Assembly: GCF_040939455.1 (NCBI RefSeq)
Contig: NC_134136.1
Span: forward strand, 73,360,001-73,424,000
Source of the DNA: Microcebus murinus
Lineage: Eukaryota; Chordata; Mammalia; Primates; Cheirogaleidae
DNA length: 64,000 nucleotides
Direction of reading: 5' to 3'
Positions 47,853 to 60,405 of the stretch are shown here, piece after piece. How positions within the stretch are numbered: the first letter of the stretch is position 1; every line of letters begins with the position of its first letter. The translations under genes and the position numbers were made by a program. A model generated the notes under the pieces. The model saw nothing but the letters and a program-made list of their open reading frames with translations. It was not told the origin of the DNA and ran no database searches.

Positions 47853-48395
47853 ATGTGTACATTCACTAGATATGCCCTGAACCCAGACTAGTTTGTAAGT
47901 GCTGCTTCTGGAAAGATAGGAGATTTCTGTATCAGAGTACTGTATCAGTGAAATCTGTTGCTAGTAATATGGAGGATGCCAGAGTCTTTGGTACATAGAG
48001 TTAAACCTAGGCAGCAGCTGAAATACAAATTTAGCAGAGAACATAGCCATTTTGTATTGTCTGATGACCTAGATGTTCTAGGATTCCAGGACAAATGGGT
48101 TTCCTCTACTTCAAAGCTTTATATATTCAGATACTTTTTCCAGAAGCCCTTTGGATCTTATGAGTCATTGATAAATATGTTGAGTAGCATAGAGAGCAGT
48201 GGCACTATTCCAAAATCCCACCTAACAATCTTGGAGGCTAAAGCTCTAGTAAGATGTGTGCACTTATTCCAATTTTTAAGGCTTTTTAAAGAGCAGTATT
48301 TGGTTCACAACATAACTGAAAGAAAGGTCCAGAGAGATTTCTCATATACTCCCTGCACCTACAAGTCCCAGCCTTTCCCATTATTGACATCCTCC
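47853..48395. other. Unassigned DNA holding a 154-codon open stretch
   Basis: A plus-strand frame is open from 47958 to 48422 (first ATG at about 47976). I do not recognise the peptide, and its end runs into antisense L1 3' UTR, so it is probably chance. Confidence 0.35.
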
Positions 48396-49330
48396 ATCAG
48401 AGTGGTACATTTGTTCAGTTGATGAACATACATTGATAGACACAACATTATCACCCCAACTTCATAGTTTACATTAGGGTTCACTCTATAGGTTTGGACA
48501 AAGGTATACCAACACATATTCACAATTATACTATCATACAGTTATTTTTGCTCAGGATTGCTTTGGCTACTTGGACTTCTTTTTTTTTTCTTTGGTTTCA
48601 TATGAATCTTAGGATTGTTTTTTCTGTTTCTATCACAAATATCATTGGTGTTTTCATAGAGACTCCATAGAATCTATAGATCGAGTAGTATAATCATTTT
48701 AATTATATTAATTCTTCCAATCCATGAGCATGGATGGGATGTCTTTTAATTTGTTTGTGTACTCTTCAATTTCTTTCATCAGTGCTTTTTAGTTTTCTTA
48801 GTAGACATCTTTTGCCTCCTTGGTTAAATTTATTCCTAGATATTTTATCTTTTGTAGCTGTTGTAAATGGACTCCGCTTCTTGATTTCTTTTTTAGCTAT
48901 TTCATTATTGGTGTGAAATGCTATTGATTTTTGTATGTTGATTCTATATCTGGCAACTTTAATGAATTTGTTTATCAGATCTAAGAATTCTGTGGAGTCT
49001 TTAATTTTTCTGAATATAAGATCATGTCATCTGCCTAGAGGGACATTTTGACTTCCTCTTTACCAATTTGATGCTTTTTCTTTCTTTCTCTTGCCTGATT
49101 ACTCTGGTTAGGAGTTCCATGTCTATGTTGAGTAGGAGTGGTGAAAGCAGGCATTCTTGTGTTGTTCCAATACTTAGAGGAAGGGCTTTCAGCTTTTCCC
49201 CATTCTAGTATGTTAGCTATGGGTTTGTCATATATAGCCTTTATTATGTTGAGGTACGTCTCTTGTATGCCTAGTTTGTTTAGAGTTTTCATCATGAAGG
49301 GATGTCGAACTTTAATATGCTATTTTTTTT
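48396..49330 (-). mobile_element. Old L1, antisense (3' UTR piece and RT region)
   Basis: The L1 3' UTR text ttacattagggttcactct is at 48470. A jump then leads to antisense RT-region text (gattgctttggctacttgg, attcttccaatccatgagca, tgcctagtttgtttagagtt). A minus-strand piece at 49035-49295 still reads as L1 RT (TLNKLGIQETYLNIIKAIYD). Confidence 0.8.
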
Positions 49331-49430
49331 CCTTTTTAAGAAATTTAATAAATTTAGGGGATACAAGTTGAATTCTGTTATATGTATATATTGTGTTATG
49401 GTAAAATCTGGGCTTTTAAGGGGTGGAGTC
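49331..49430 (-). repeat. L1 3' UTR fragment, antisense
   Basis: The text ttaggggatacaagttgaatt ... tctgggctttta resembles an L1 3' end. Confidence 0.5.
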
Positions 49431-50239
49431 ACCTCTCAAGAGTCCCACCTCTTAATACTGTTAGAATGGCAACATGAGTTTTGAAGGGGATGAATATTCG
49501 AAGTATAGCAGCTCCTTCTAGGCATGTTCTGAGTAGCTTCCTAGAGGAGGTGATGTTAAACTGAGATCTGAAGATCAGAAATAGTTAATCTATGCAAAAA
49601 GGAATATAGATATTTAAGGAATAAGGAATATCTTATACAAAGCGATGAGAGAGAAACCCTCATCCTGATTTGAGACATCATGAAATGCTTTTCAAAAAAG
49701 CTGAGACCTACCATATTCATCAGAAAGTAAAAGAAAATCCCTCCTTCTGCCATTACAGCTTATTTGGCAGAATGTCTGATGAGGATGTCTCAGAGTACAT
49801 TTTATTTACCCCACCAGCTTTTAGGCTTTTTGCAGATGACAGTGAAATAATTAATCACCAACAGAAGTTTGAAAACAGTCCATTCAGTGGGGAGAGAAAA
49901 AAAATTTTCTGTCAACTGACTTGGAGACTAAACAACTAGCTGATTGAATTTCTTTCCTTAGGAAGGGACCAGCTGACATGGTAATTAAGGGAAGCAGTAT
50001 TTCTTCCTATCCCTAGAGAAGAAAAGATTTTCATTTTTACAGTTGATATATTCCCTCTGAGAGGTGAGGCATTTCATTAGTTCATTTCATGTTGTGATTT
50101 AATTTCATTTTTCTTAAACTAATTAAATACTGCCTTCCTTATGACTCCCCACTCAGTGGGTAGTAAGGGGAAATTCTAGATTGGTCTTTGATGCCTGAAG
50201 TCAGAGGACTACAATCCAGAAGTGGACTTTGTAGCTTCT
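49431..50239. other. Unassigned DNA
   Basis: No gene was seen. An 89-codon open stretch at 49670-49939 lacks recognisable motifs. Confidence 0.35.
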
Positions 50240-51723
50240 TTTTTTAATATTTCTTTTATTATTGAGGTATACTTCATATTATATAATATTAATTTCACCA
50301 TTTTAAGATGTACAATTCAGTGGTTTCCAATGAATTCACTATGTTGTGCAACCACTCCATTATCTAATTCTAGAACTTTTCCACTCCTACAATGAAAAAG
50401 CACTCATACCTACCAGCAGACACTCCTGATTCCAATTACCCCTTACTCCATCACCTGGCAACCATTAATAAGCTTTCTGTCTGTATGGAATTGCCTATTT
50501 TTGACATTCAGATAAATGGAACCATGCAATATGTGGCCTTTTTGTCTGGTTTCTTTCACTTAGCATGTTTTAAAGGTTTATCCATGTCACAGCACGTATC
50601 ATTTCATTCATTTTTATAGCTGAATAATATACCATTACATAGATGTATCACTTTTGGTTTAGACAACCATTTATTGATGGACATTTGGGATATTTCCACT
50701 TTTTGTTATCATGAATAATGCTGCTATGAACATTTGCGGACATGTTTTTGTATGAAAATATGTTATCAATTACCTTGGGTATATACCTAGGAGTTAAATT
50801 GCTGGGTCATATGGTACTTCTATGTTTAACATTTTGAGTAACTGCCAAACTATTTTCCACAGGAGCTGCACTATGTTATATTCTACCAGCAGTGCAAAAG
50901 TCTTCCAATTTCTCTACATCCTCACCAATACTTGTTATTTTTCATTTTCTTTATTTTATCATAACCATCATAGTAGGTGTGAAGTGGTATCTCACTGTTG
51001 TTTTGATTTGTATTTCCTTAATAACTAATAATTCTGAGCATCTTTTCATTGGCTTATTGTTCATTTGTGTATCTTCCTGGGAGTGGTGTCTATTCAAGTT
51101 CTTCATTCATATTTCAATTGTCTTTTTTGTTGTTGAGTCATAGGAGCCCTTTGTATATTCTGGATATTATACCCTTATCAAATATATGATTTGCAAATAT
51201 TTCTCTCACTTCATGGATTCTCTTTTCACTGTCTTTATAGTGCCTTTAATGCACAGAAGTTTTTTAATTTTAATCAAGTCTAATGCATCTATTTTTTAAT
51301 TTGTTGCCTGTGATACTGGTGTCATATTTAATAAACCATAGCTAAATCCAAGGTCTTACAGATTTGCCCCTATGTTTACTTCTAAGAATTGTTAAAGTTT
51401 AAGCTCTTGTATTCAGGTCTTTGCTCAATTTTAATTTTTTTATTATTAAGATGTGAGGCCAGGTCCAAATTTATTCTCTTGCATATGGATATCCAATTGT
51501 TCTAAATCCATTTCTTAAAAAAGACTATTCCTTTTAAATTGGATGATCTTGGCACTTCTATCAAAAATTAATCACACTCAGATATATGGATTTATATCTG
51601 TATTCTCATTTGTTTATATGTCTATTCTTATACTAGTACTACATTGTCTTGATTACTGTAGCTTTATAGTAAGTTTTGAGCTACTTGGGAAGCCCTCCAA
51701 CTTCTTTATTCTTGGTAGTCAGT
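50240..51723 (-). mobile_element. Old L1 3' half, antisense
   Basis: A long run of antisense L1 text: attattgaggtatacttcat, cacttagcatgttttaaagg, aatggtgctgctatgaacat-type segments, tctggatattatacccttat, cttgattactgtagctttat. No intact ORF2 remains. Confidence 0.85.
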
Positions 51724-51798
51724 TTTCTTTTCTTTTCCTTTTTTTTCCTTTCCTTTCCTTGTCTTCCTTTTCTTTTTTTCTTTCTTTTCTTTAAGAGA
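51724..51798. repeat. Polypyrimidine tract
   Basis: About 70 bp of T and C with very few purines. It probably grew from the tail of the adjacent antisense monomer. Confidence 0.9.
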
Positions 51799-51950
51799 TG
51801 AGGTGTCACTTTGTTGCCTAGGCTGGAGTGCAGTGGCTACTCACAGGCACAACCATGGTGCACTAGAACCTGGAACTCCTCACATGAATCTCCTGATTCA
51901 GCTTCCAGGGTGTCTGGGACTACAGGTACATGCCACCACACCTGGCTTTG
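51799..51950 (-). repeat. FLAM/FRAM-type monomer, antisense
   Basis: It runs from gagatgaggtgtcactttg through ttgcctaggctggagtgcag to gtacatgccaccacacctgg. Confidence 0.7.
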
Positions 51951-52209
51951 TGGTAAGTTTTGAGTGTCAATGCCCATTTATGCCAGTGGTCTTTTTCCTT
52001 TACTCTTGTTTGCTCTCCTTTTCTCTTCATCTTTGTTTCTGTTTGCATACCATTACATTCATTCTCATTCTCCACTTGTCTCTGCCATTCTCCACAGGCC
52101 AGTTTTGAGATCTCCAGTGTGCACGTGACCCGACATGTCTAATTCATACTGCTTGCACTTGTGTATCTTCAGTCCAATCCCAGTACCAACTTCTAGGGAA
52201 AGAGTGAGA
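51951..52209. other. Unassigned DNA
   Basis: Nothing recognised apart from a short L1-like stretch at the left edge. Confidence 0.3.
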
Positions 52210-52620
52210 ATTGGTTGTTATGAGGATCAAATGTATTAATGTAGCCTAATGCCCAGCACATGACAAGCACTCTATATGTATTAGCTATTATTTTTCATCT
52301 TCAAAACACTACTTCAGTGTTCTCTGTAGAGTCTTCATTTCATTACCCCTGCTCTCTTGGCCCCAGCCAGAATAAATCACTTCCTTATGATCTTTGCTGC
52401 TGGACCTTGCATATGGTTCTCTTTTCATTGTTCATGTTCCCTATTATATTGTGGTTATTTATTGGCATGCCTGTCTCTCATTCTAGACTGTAAGCTCCCT
52501 GGGGATAGAGGCCATGTCCTTCTCTCTTTGAACTCACTGCTAGGGATGGAGTCTTATGTAGCACCTGATGCATAGAAAGTGCTCCAGAAATGCTTGCCAA
52601 ACCGAATGGAAGGCATGTGA
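52210..52620 (+). repeat. MIR and L2 fragments
   Basis: A MIR-like end is at 52215-52290 (atgaggatcaaatgtatta, gcccagcacatgacaag). An L2-like tail is at 52480-52610 (agactgtaagctccctgggg). Confidence 0.5.
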
Positions 52621-52769
52621 CAGATATGGCAACTAAATATTGTCTTTAGAGTCAAATTTCTCTTGTGGAAACTTGAGAATAAGCTGTTTTTCTTTGACCC
52701 TGCTGCCATACCTTGTTGACTTCATACTAGCAAATTAAAAGGTAGATTTCTGAATTAGAGGTTATCTTT

Positions 52770-53104
<335 letters not shown>

Positions 53105-53119
53105 TTAGAGGTTATCTTT

Positions 53120-54029
53120 GAGCATGTAATTAATGTGGGTCAAAGGACTCCTGGCACATTTTAAGAACTGACCAGTGGAGGAGGATTTTAATATAATGAA
53201 GATTAACTTCAGGGGAAGAAAATGTTAACATGAGTTAAGCTCCTTCTGGGTCCAAAAGATGACTTTGAAATGGGAATATTGTGTTCCAATGCCTATGGTG
53301 TATACATAGTGGTATATACAGGGTCACCTCCATGATGATATGCATCCAAGTGCTGATTAACAAAGGGATTAAATCCTCAGCCTCAATCCTTGTTCCTGGA
53401 TTCTTTTTCTGAGATTCTCTATTCCCTTTGCATGTTCTGCCTCCTGGCCCTCATAGTCCCTTCTCCTTCCTCTGTTACCTGGCCACCATTCCCTGTACTC
53501 TCTCAATGCCTGTTTGGCATTGGATTTGTTGCCAGTGTATGTGCATTTCTTTCTAGCATTTTTAGTTTCATGATGTACAGGCCTTCATAGCCCACTGGCA
53601 CCTTTATTTCTAAGATTGATGTCAACAGACATCCACTTTTCCACTTAAATTAATGTTCTCTCATCTCAACTAATTTACCTGGATAGAGTAAATTCATATG
53701 CCATGTAAAGAAAAAAGTTGGCAGGAGAAAAAGGAAGAAAGGGGAGCTAAGAAATATCTTCCACCATTTAACTTGCAAACAACCCAGGAAGGCAAGGAGG
53801 ATAGCTTTTATGATTAACTTCAGTGAGGAAATGCAAAAATGAGGCAGTTAAAATAATTAGTTTGCTAATTAGGAGCAAGGGTAGAATTTGAAACTAGATC
53901 TTCCAATTCCCAGTCAATGTTCTTTCTGTCCTATCTGGATATTTCTCACATATGCTGTATTTTTAAAAGATAAGATTACCTCTTACATACCATGCAACAA
54001 AGAAACAACCATGTCTTAATTTATAGCAG
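53120..54029. other. Unassigned DNA
   Basis: No gene or nameable repeat was seen. Confidence 0.35.
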
Positions 54030-54372
54030 GGTGTCAGCAAACTATGGCCTGCACATCAAATCCAGCCTGCCACCTGTTTCTGTATGGCCTGCATGCTAAA
54101 AATGTTTTGTTTTTTTTTACATTTTTTAATGGTTAAAAAATCAAAAGAATAGTATTCCTTGGCATATGAACATGATATGAAATTCAAATTTTAGTGTCTA
54201 CAAATAGTTTCATTGAAACACAGCCAAGCCCACTAATTTGTCTATGGCTACTCTCATGCTACAACGGTAGAGCTGAGTAGTTACTTACATACAGACAGAG
54301 ACTGTATGGATTGCAAAGCTGAAAGTGTTTGCTATGTGCCTTTTTGCAGAAACACTTTTCTGACCACTGATT
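54030..54372 (-). repeat. hAT-Charlie element (antisense)
   Basis: Same family as 33949, reversed: gtgtcagcaaactatggcct, catgctacaacggtagagct, ttctgaccactga. A T run interrupts it at about 54110. Confidence 0.75.
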
Positions 54373-54389
54373 TAAATTCTTGGTACCTA

Positions 54390-54545
54390 AAGTGCAGTGT
54401 CTACACCAACAGCCTGGGAATCACCTGGGAGCATGTTAGAATTGTAGAATCTTAGGTGGGCTTCCAGACGAATGGACTCAATAGGTGCATTTTAATAAGA
54501 GCCCCTGGTGATTCATATGTATATTAAAGCTTCAGAAGCTCAAGC
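54390..54545 (+). repeat. MER5-like hAT fragment
   Basis: Landmarks gggaatcacctgggagcatg and ttttaataagagcccctggtg. Confidence 0.6.
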
Positions 54546-54574
54546 TCAGAAGACAGTTGACTAGGGCTTTCTCT

Positions 54575-54700
54575 TATTAGACAAGCAGTGTGGGTTACTG
54601 GAAAGGGAACAAGCCTTGGGGTTAGACAGAGATAAATTTAAAATTCTGTTTCCACTGCTGAGTGTCTTCAGTTTTCTTACTTGCAAAGTAAAAATAAGTA
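54575..54700 (+). repeat. MIR fragment
   Basis: The text agcagtgtgggttactgga ... tgtcttcagttttcttactt resembles MIR. It is cut by the LTR at 54722. Confidence 0.55.
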
Positions 54701-54721
54701 TGCTTTCCTTGTTACAGCAAG

Positions 54722-55808
54722 TGTTACAGCGGGTGGTCCCGAGGACAAACCCACAGAGAGTCGGAGAATCAAAGTTTATTCTTCAGATTCACCACCAAAT
54801 TCTGAGCACCCTCTATCCAATTTTTCCCACTTTTATTAAGTTGGGGTGGTCCGAGTGTGGGGTACCAGGTGTAGGTTAGTTGATATATCACACAATAGGT
54901 TAATATTATGTTGATGCACCAGGTAATAGATTTCGTGTTATGTCTATTTAGTTTAGTCTATTGCCAGGCAATAGACTAGTTGATGGGCCAGGTAACAGGT
55001 TAATATTATGCTGATGTGGGACTTTAATGAGTGTTGGGGCCTAGTAGATGGGGATTTCCCTTATCATCCTTATATATTTGTTTTGGATTGGATAATGTAT
55101 TAGTTTTGAGGACTGAACTCTAATTTTTTGCTAAAAACTCCTTCCTAAGGAGGCCAGCTGGGTTAGGCTGGCAAATGGTAAGGAGGCCAGCAGGGTTAGG
55201 CTGACAAACAGTAAATTCCCACTAAGCGGCTTTTGTTAACCAAACGAAGCAGTGGTTTACTTCCTGACCTGATTCTGGTATGGCATTATCATCACCTAAA
55301 AGATAAGAAGCCCCAGTCTTAACTCAAGCATCCTAGCAGATGCCTATTCTTAAATGTAAAGCATCTTAAAACATCCTAGCAGGCGCCTATTGTAAATTTA
55401 AAGTGTCCTCCTGTCTGGACCTCCCAGAGTGCTCACACCCTTATCTTAAAGTAAGCATATCCTTTCTGGTCTTCTAGATAAAGACTAACTCTCTCAGCCA
55501 ATTGCCAGCCAAAGAATCTTTAAACCCACCTATAACCTGTAAGCCCCCTGCTTCGAGATGTCCCACCTTTTTGGGCCAAACCAATGTATGCCTCTCATGT
55601 ATTGATTTGTGACTTTGCCTGTAACCCCTGTCTCTCTGAAAATGTATAAAACTGAACTGTAACCCAGCCACAGCGAGTCCACTTGCCCAAGGCCTCTTGG
55701 CAGTGGCTCCAGGTCATGGTCCTCAAATTTGGCTCAGAATAAATCTCTTTAAAATTATTTTACGGAGTTTGGCTTTTTTCCGTCGACAGTTTCCTAGGGA
55801 ATCCCTAA
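54722..55808 (-). repeat. Antisense LTR (third family), interrupted
   Basis: It starts tgttacagcgggtggtcccg with antisense AATAAA (caaagtttattcttcag) near the left edge. The text ggttaatattatgttgatg recurs, so it has internal imperfect tandem repeats. It is interrupted at 55107-55788 by another solo LTR and probably ends at ccctaaca (about 55808). No clean target duplication was found. Confidence 0.6.
55107..55788 (+). repeat. Solo LTR, family copy D, with different U3
   Basis: It starts TGAGGACTG and ends CGTCGACA, with a perfect 4-bp duplication gttt (55103-55106 and 55789-55792). The last 280 bp match copies A, B and C (ttcgagatg, aaatgtataaaactg, cagaataaatctc). The first 400 bp do not match. 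They contain two tandem units of about 33 bp (55147-55213, aaggaggccagctgggttag) and a second pair around catcctagcag (55329-55413). Confidence 0.88.
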
Positions 55809-56215
55809 CAAATTACCACAAATTTGGTAGCTTAGAACAATAGAAATTTATTCTCTCACAGTTCTGGAGGTTAGGAGTCTGAAATCAAATGCTGTCAGGG
55901 CCATGCTACCCCCAAGGCTCTAGGGGAGAATTATCCTTTACCTCTTCCGACTTCTGATGGCCTTGCATGTTACTTGGCTGTGGCCATGTAACTTCACTGT
56001 CTTCAAATGACCTTTCTCTCTGTATCTCTGCATGTCCTTTCCTCTTCTTATAAAAACACCAGTTATAGGACATAGAGATCACCCTAAATTCAGTATGGTA
56101 TCAAGATCCTTAACTAATTACCTCTACAAAGACCCTATTTCCCAATTAGGTCACATCTGAGGTTGTGGGCAGACTTGAATTTTAGGAGGACCCAGCACAG
56201 ATTACCACCACAGAT
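55809..56215. repeat. Common old interspersed repeat, family not determined
   Basis: The text aattaccacaaatttggtag, cacagttctggaggttagga and ccctatttcccaattaggtc is a widely dispersed mammalian repeat that I recognise but cannot name with confidence. Confidence 0.5.
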
Positions 56216-56822
<607 letters not shown>

Positions 56823-56869
56823 AAAAGTTCCTTTCAAGTGAAGGAACAGATGAATGGAGAAAAAAAAAA

Positions 56870-57020
56870 AAAGCCATAGGTGAGAAGACCTTCACAGTGT
56901 AGCAGTTGTAATTAGAGCTCTCATTCTCTTCACTTTGGTGCTGTTGTGTCTGCCTCAGGAGGGGATTAATATTCACGGTTAAATTCCTATAGGCCATGGC
57001 TTTCTGCTGTACCCCTGAAG
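56870..57020 (-). other. Unrecognised exon-like open stretch
   Basis: On the minus strand an acceptor-like 'ctctccttcag' is followed by an open frame whose first ATG (56997) begins [14 protein letters not shown] and stays open past [11 protein letters not shown] into an A run and then the Alu. It is polar and Gln/Asn/Ser-rich. It lies about 150 bp downstream (minus strand) of the larger open frame at 57718-58083. I do not recognise either. Confidence 0.3.
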
Positions 57021-57152
57021 GAGAGTTACTTTACTATGAGTAACTATGAGTTACTTTACTATGAAACATATGTATATCTCAAGAGAACGATGGACAGATA
57101 CCACATTTGAACTTTCTCATGAGCAAATCTTGACAGGTGTTAGCTTTGGGCT

Positions 57153-57717
57153 TGTGAACTAAAATGCTCAACCCGTACCAGCTGACTGAATGGACCCCCT
57201 CGTGGCCAGAGGAATATTCAAGGGCAAAGTTGCCTGCCAAGAGGAGGGAGGTCAGACAGGCCTTATCATGCCCCCCTCCCTTCTTGGAGACTTCCCATTA
57301 ACAGGCTTAAGGGTATGCAAGACAAACCTGCAGGCCCTCAATTTGCAACAAATGGTGGCTTATCTCTGGTAAACAGTTTATGTTAAAACATTCCAGTCTT
57401 TAGACAAAGCTTCATGTCTTTAGCCAATTACAATCTAAAGAATCTTTAAACTCACCTATAACCTGTAAGCTCCCCCCCCCCTTCGAGATGGCCCTCCTTT
57501 TTGGGCCAAACCAATGTATGCCTCCCACACATTGATTGATGGCTTTACCCATAACCCTTGTCTCTAAACTGTATAAAAACCAAACTGTAACCCAGCCACA
57601 GCGAGTCCACTTGCCCAAGGCCTCTTGGCAGTGGCTCCGGGTCATGGTCCTCAAATTTGGCTCAGAATAAATCTCTTTAAAATTATTTTGCAGACTTGGC
57701 TTTTTTTTCCGTTGACA
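57153..57717 (+). repeat. Solo LTR, family copy C
   Basis: It starts TGTGAACTAAAATGC and ends CCGTTGACA, with TATA (gtataaaaacc) and AATAAA. The flanks ggct and gggt match in 3 of 4 bases. It is a near twin of copy B. It interrupts the minus-strand open frame at 57718-58083. Confidence 0.88.
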
Positions 57718-58083
57718 GGGTAAATCAGATTTGGGCTCTCCTATCAGATACCATTGCTGGCAACTTTCAGATTGGCCAGGTACTGTGACAAGCTGTTGAG
57801 CCAATTCCACCACCTCGTCTCCCATTGCTTTTGTATGTATAATCAGCAAAGTCCCCTTTCTCAAGTTCTGGGTAACACTGTCCTCTTGTATTGCAATTCT
57901 GTTACATAGATCTGGTCTATTTCGTATTAATGACCCAATTAGCCACCATTGGTACACATTACAACTTTGAATTTCCTGTAAATAACCTCCTGGATAGGAG
58001 ATGTGTGGAAATCTCTTCAGTACCCAGGAACTAAGTGCTGTAATTCTGAGCACAGCACCTGTCTTGGAGCTGAAACAAATCAA
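57718..58083 (-). other. Unrecognised exon-like open frame cut by a solo LTR
   Basis: The minus-strand frame is open for about 122 codons here (it runs on into the LTR). At its start is a good splice-acceptor-like site (ttgatttgtttcag, AG at 58071-58070), right after an in-frame TAG. The peptide (KTGAVLRITALSSWVLKRF ... YQWWLIGSLIRNRPDL ... KGTLLIIHTKAMGDEVV) has protein-like composition but matches no family I recall. If the LTR and one 4-bp duplicate are removed on paper, the frame meets a stop three codons beyond the insertion point. It could be a last exon, a processed pseudogene piece or chance. Confidence 0.35.
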
Positions 58084-58271
58084 TAGCTAAATGTGACTGC
58101 AGCTAGATTACTAACTCAATCTTCTATTCTCTAAGGGGGAAAGAGGTGCAACCTTTAATGCTCAGGAGCCTGCTGAACAAGTGTGGGAGCTTTATTACTG
58201 GTAAGAAGAAATCTGCCAGGATAGGAAAATCTTGATCTTGGAGGGGGTTTTTATTTTTACATTTTTCAAAT

Positions 58272-58277
<6 letters not shown>

Positions 58278-58302
<25 letters not shown>

Positions 58303-58630
58303 TTTTTTTTTTTTTTTGAGACAGAGTCTCGCTTTGTTGCCCAGGCTAGAGTGAGTGCCGTGGCGTCCTAGCTCACAGCAACCTCAAACTCCTGGGCTCG
58401 AGTGATCCTTCTGCCTCAGCCTCCCGGGTAGCTGGGACTACAGGCATGCGCCACCATGCCCGGCTAATTTTTTATATATATATCAGTTGGCCAATTAATT
58501 TCTTTCTGTTTATAGTAGAGACGGGGTCTCGCTCTTGCTCAGGCTGGTTTTGAACTCCTGACCTTGAGCAATCCGCCTGCCTCGGCCTCCCAAGAGCTAG
58601 GATTACAGGCGTGAGCCACAGCGCCCGGCC
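58278..58630 (-). mobile_element. Alu (antisense) with a TTTA repeat in its tail
   Basis: Target duplication tcaaatttattt on both sides (58266-58277 and 58631-58642). The tail carries about eight TTTA units before the T run. Confidence 0.93.
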
Positions 58631-58642
58631 TCAAATTTATTT

Positions 58643-58899
58643 TAAAATAAGATTATTTGATATTTATTTCTGATGCTGTTTTAGAAATTGATAAGGGGTA
58701 TTAAATCATACCCATTAAAACTCTTTTTTCTGTATGCAGCAGTTTAAACAGAAAATATTTTATTTTCCTACAGAAGAATTTGGAAGACCAAGGCATGTTG
58801 CCCCCAGAATAGAAAGGTTGCCTTTGAAGAATTAAACTTTAAGATGAACAGATATTGGAGTAAAACAAAGTCACCTTAAAGCAGTGAAGTGACTCTGAA
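58643..58899. other. Unassigned DNA
   Basis: Nothing recognised. Confidence 0.3.
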
Positions 58900-59035
58900 T
58901 CCTGACTGCACTTTAGAATGTTAGAATCACCTGGAGAGCTTTTAACAATACTCATGCCCCAGTCCCACCACCAGAGATTCTTATTTAATTGGGCCAGGGT
59001 GGGGCCGAGTGTTCTATTAAAAGCTCCCCAAGTGA
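58900..59035 (+). repeat. MER5-like hAT fragment
   Basis: Landmarks gttagaatcacctggagagc, ccaccaccagagattctta, taaaagctccccaagtgatt. Confidence 0.7.
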
Positions 59036-60270
59036 TTAGTCCTTTGCTGTATGGGCTGAGAATATTGCCTTAGAGTAGTTTACAAGCCTCAAGACTTCAG
59101 TTACATCACAGAATGCGTCTAAAGAAAGAATGTTTCTGAAGGTAAGGGTGTGGTTAGTTAAGGGAGCTTTGGGAAAAGCATGCCTTTGAGCCCTTCTGTA
59201 ATCACTTGGTTTAAAATTTCACTCCTCCCCCTCCAATCTTTATGTCCCTTCCCTGCCTTGCCTGCCTTTATGTTATTTGTATTTAGAATATAAATGCCAC
59301 GAGAATAGTTTTGGGGTTTTTTTGCCTGCTTTGTTCAGTGCTATATCTCTAATGCCTATTAGAATATTAGAGAGTCTAGTGTATGGTAGATACATGGTAG
59401 ACACATATATCATGAATGAGCAAAAGCGTGAGTGAATGAATACATAAATGAAAGAGATCACAGAAGCAAGTATTCCTATTTCTTTGGCAAGTAATCCCTA
59501 CGGCAAAAATAGTACAAAAGATTATCTTTAGCTGAATCCCTAAATCTCCCTGTATACTAACAAATTGGCATTCACATTCTACTTTGAATTGTCATAGAGA
59601 AGTACTTACAGGAGAAAAGGGAGAAAATGAACGAGTTGTGCCAACTATTTGATTACTGTTATCTGTTTTTTGTTGTGCATTTGTTGTGCATAAATTAGCA
59701 TTTGACTGTTAGCTTGATTAACATGAGTGTACTTTTGAGCAGTGAGTGAATTCACTTCTGTTCTTCGCGTGTGACTCATTCAGGTTTCAGAGTCTTCAGG
59801 GCCAAGTGTTAGACCTTAAAGCAAAGCAAATTCACTAAGGTCATGAGGACAACCCTATGAAGTTATTTTCACCTCTACCTAAAAGAGATTTTTGACATTA
59901 TTTTAATCCATATCACATTTTAATAAACATAAAATCTGTAATGTCCTTGATTATGATTTGAAGTTTCTGAATACCTAGGGGAGGTTTACTTCATAATTTT
60001 CTTTATAAGAATACAAAATCGCCTTATTATCTACCTTTACTCCTACCCCAGATGATTCTGGTTTATTCACTTGGTTGAAAATCACTGCTCCAAAGAAGCC
60101 TTCTACTAGCACACTTGTAGGGTTGACAGTTCTTCTAGCCTTCAGCTGTGATAGGTAGGCTCTCTTGATAGTGGACCAACATCTGCTTTCTCCTAATTTC
60201 TGTGCTTTTTAGTCTTAGAATCTTGAAGGACAAAGCCCGGGCATGCTCCCTTTTCAGAATAGTATTATAT
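59036..60270. other. Unassigned DNA with an L2/MIR-like stretch
   Basis: No gene was seen. L2-like tail text is at about 59285-59440 (gtgctatatctctaatgcct). Confidence 0.4.
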
Positions 60271-60405
60271 GGCCAGGTGTGGTGGCTCTCTCCCTATAGT
60301 CCCAGAACTTTGGGAGGCTGAGGTGGGAGGATAGTTTAAGGCCAGGAGTTTGGGACCAGCCTGGGCGACATAGCAAGACCCTCTCTACAGAAAAATTTAA
60401 AAATA
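60271..60405 (+). repeat. FLAM-type monomer
   Basis: It runs from ggccaggtgtggtggctc to gcaagaccctctctacag, then an A-rich end. It is a single arm. Confidence 0.75.

Noticed and set aside
57412..58083. One continuous 223-residue protein
   Set aside because: The downstream 300 bp of this frame is antisense solo LTR sequence. Only the part before the LTR could be host-derived.
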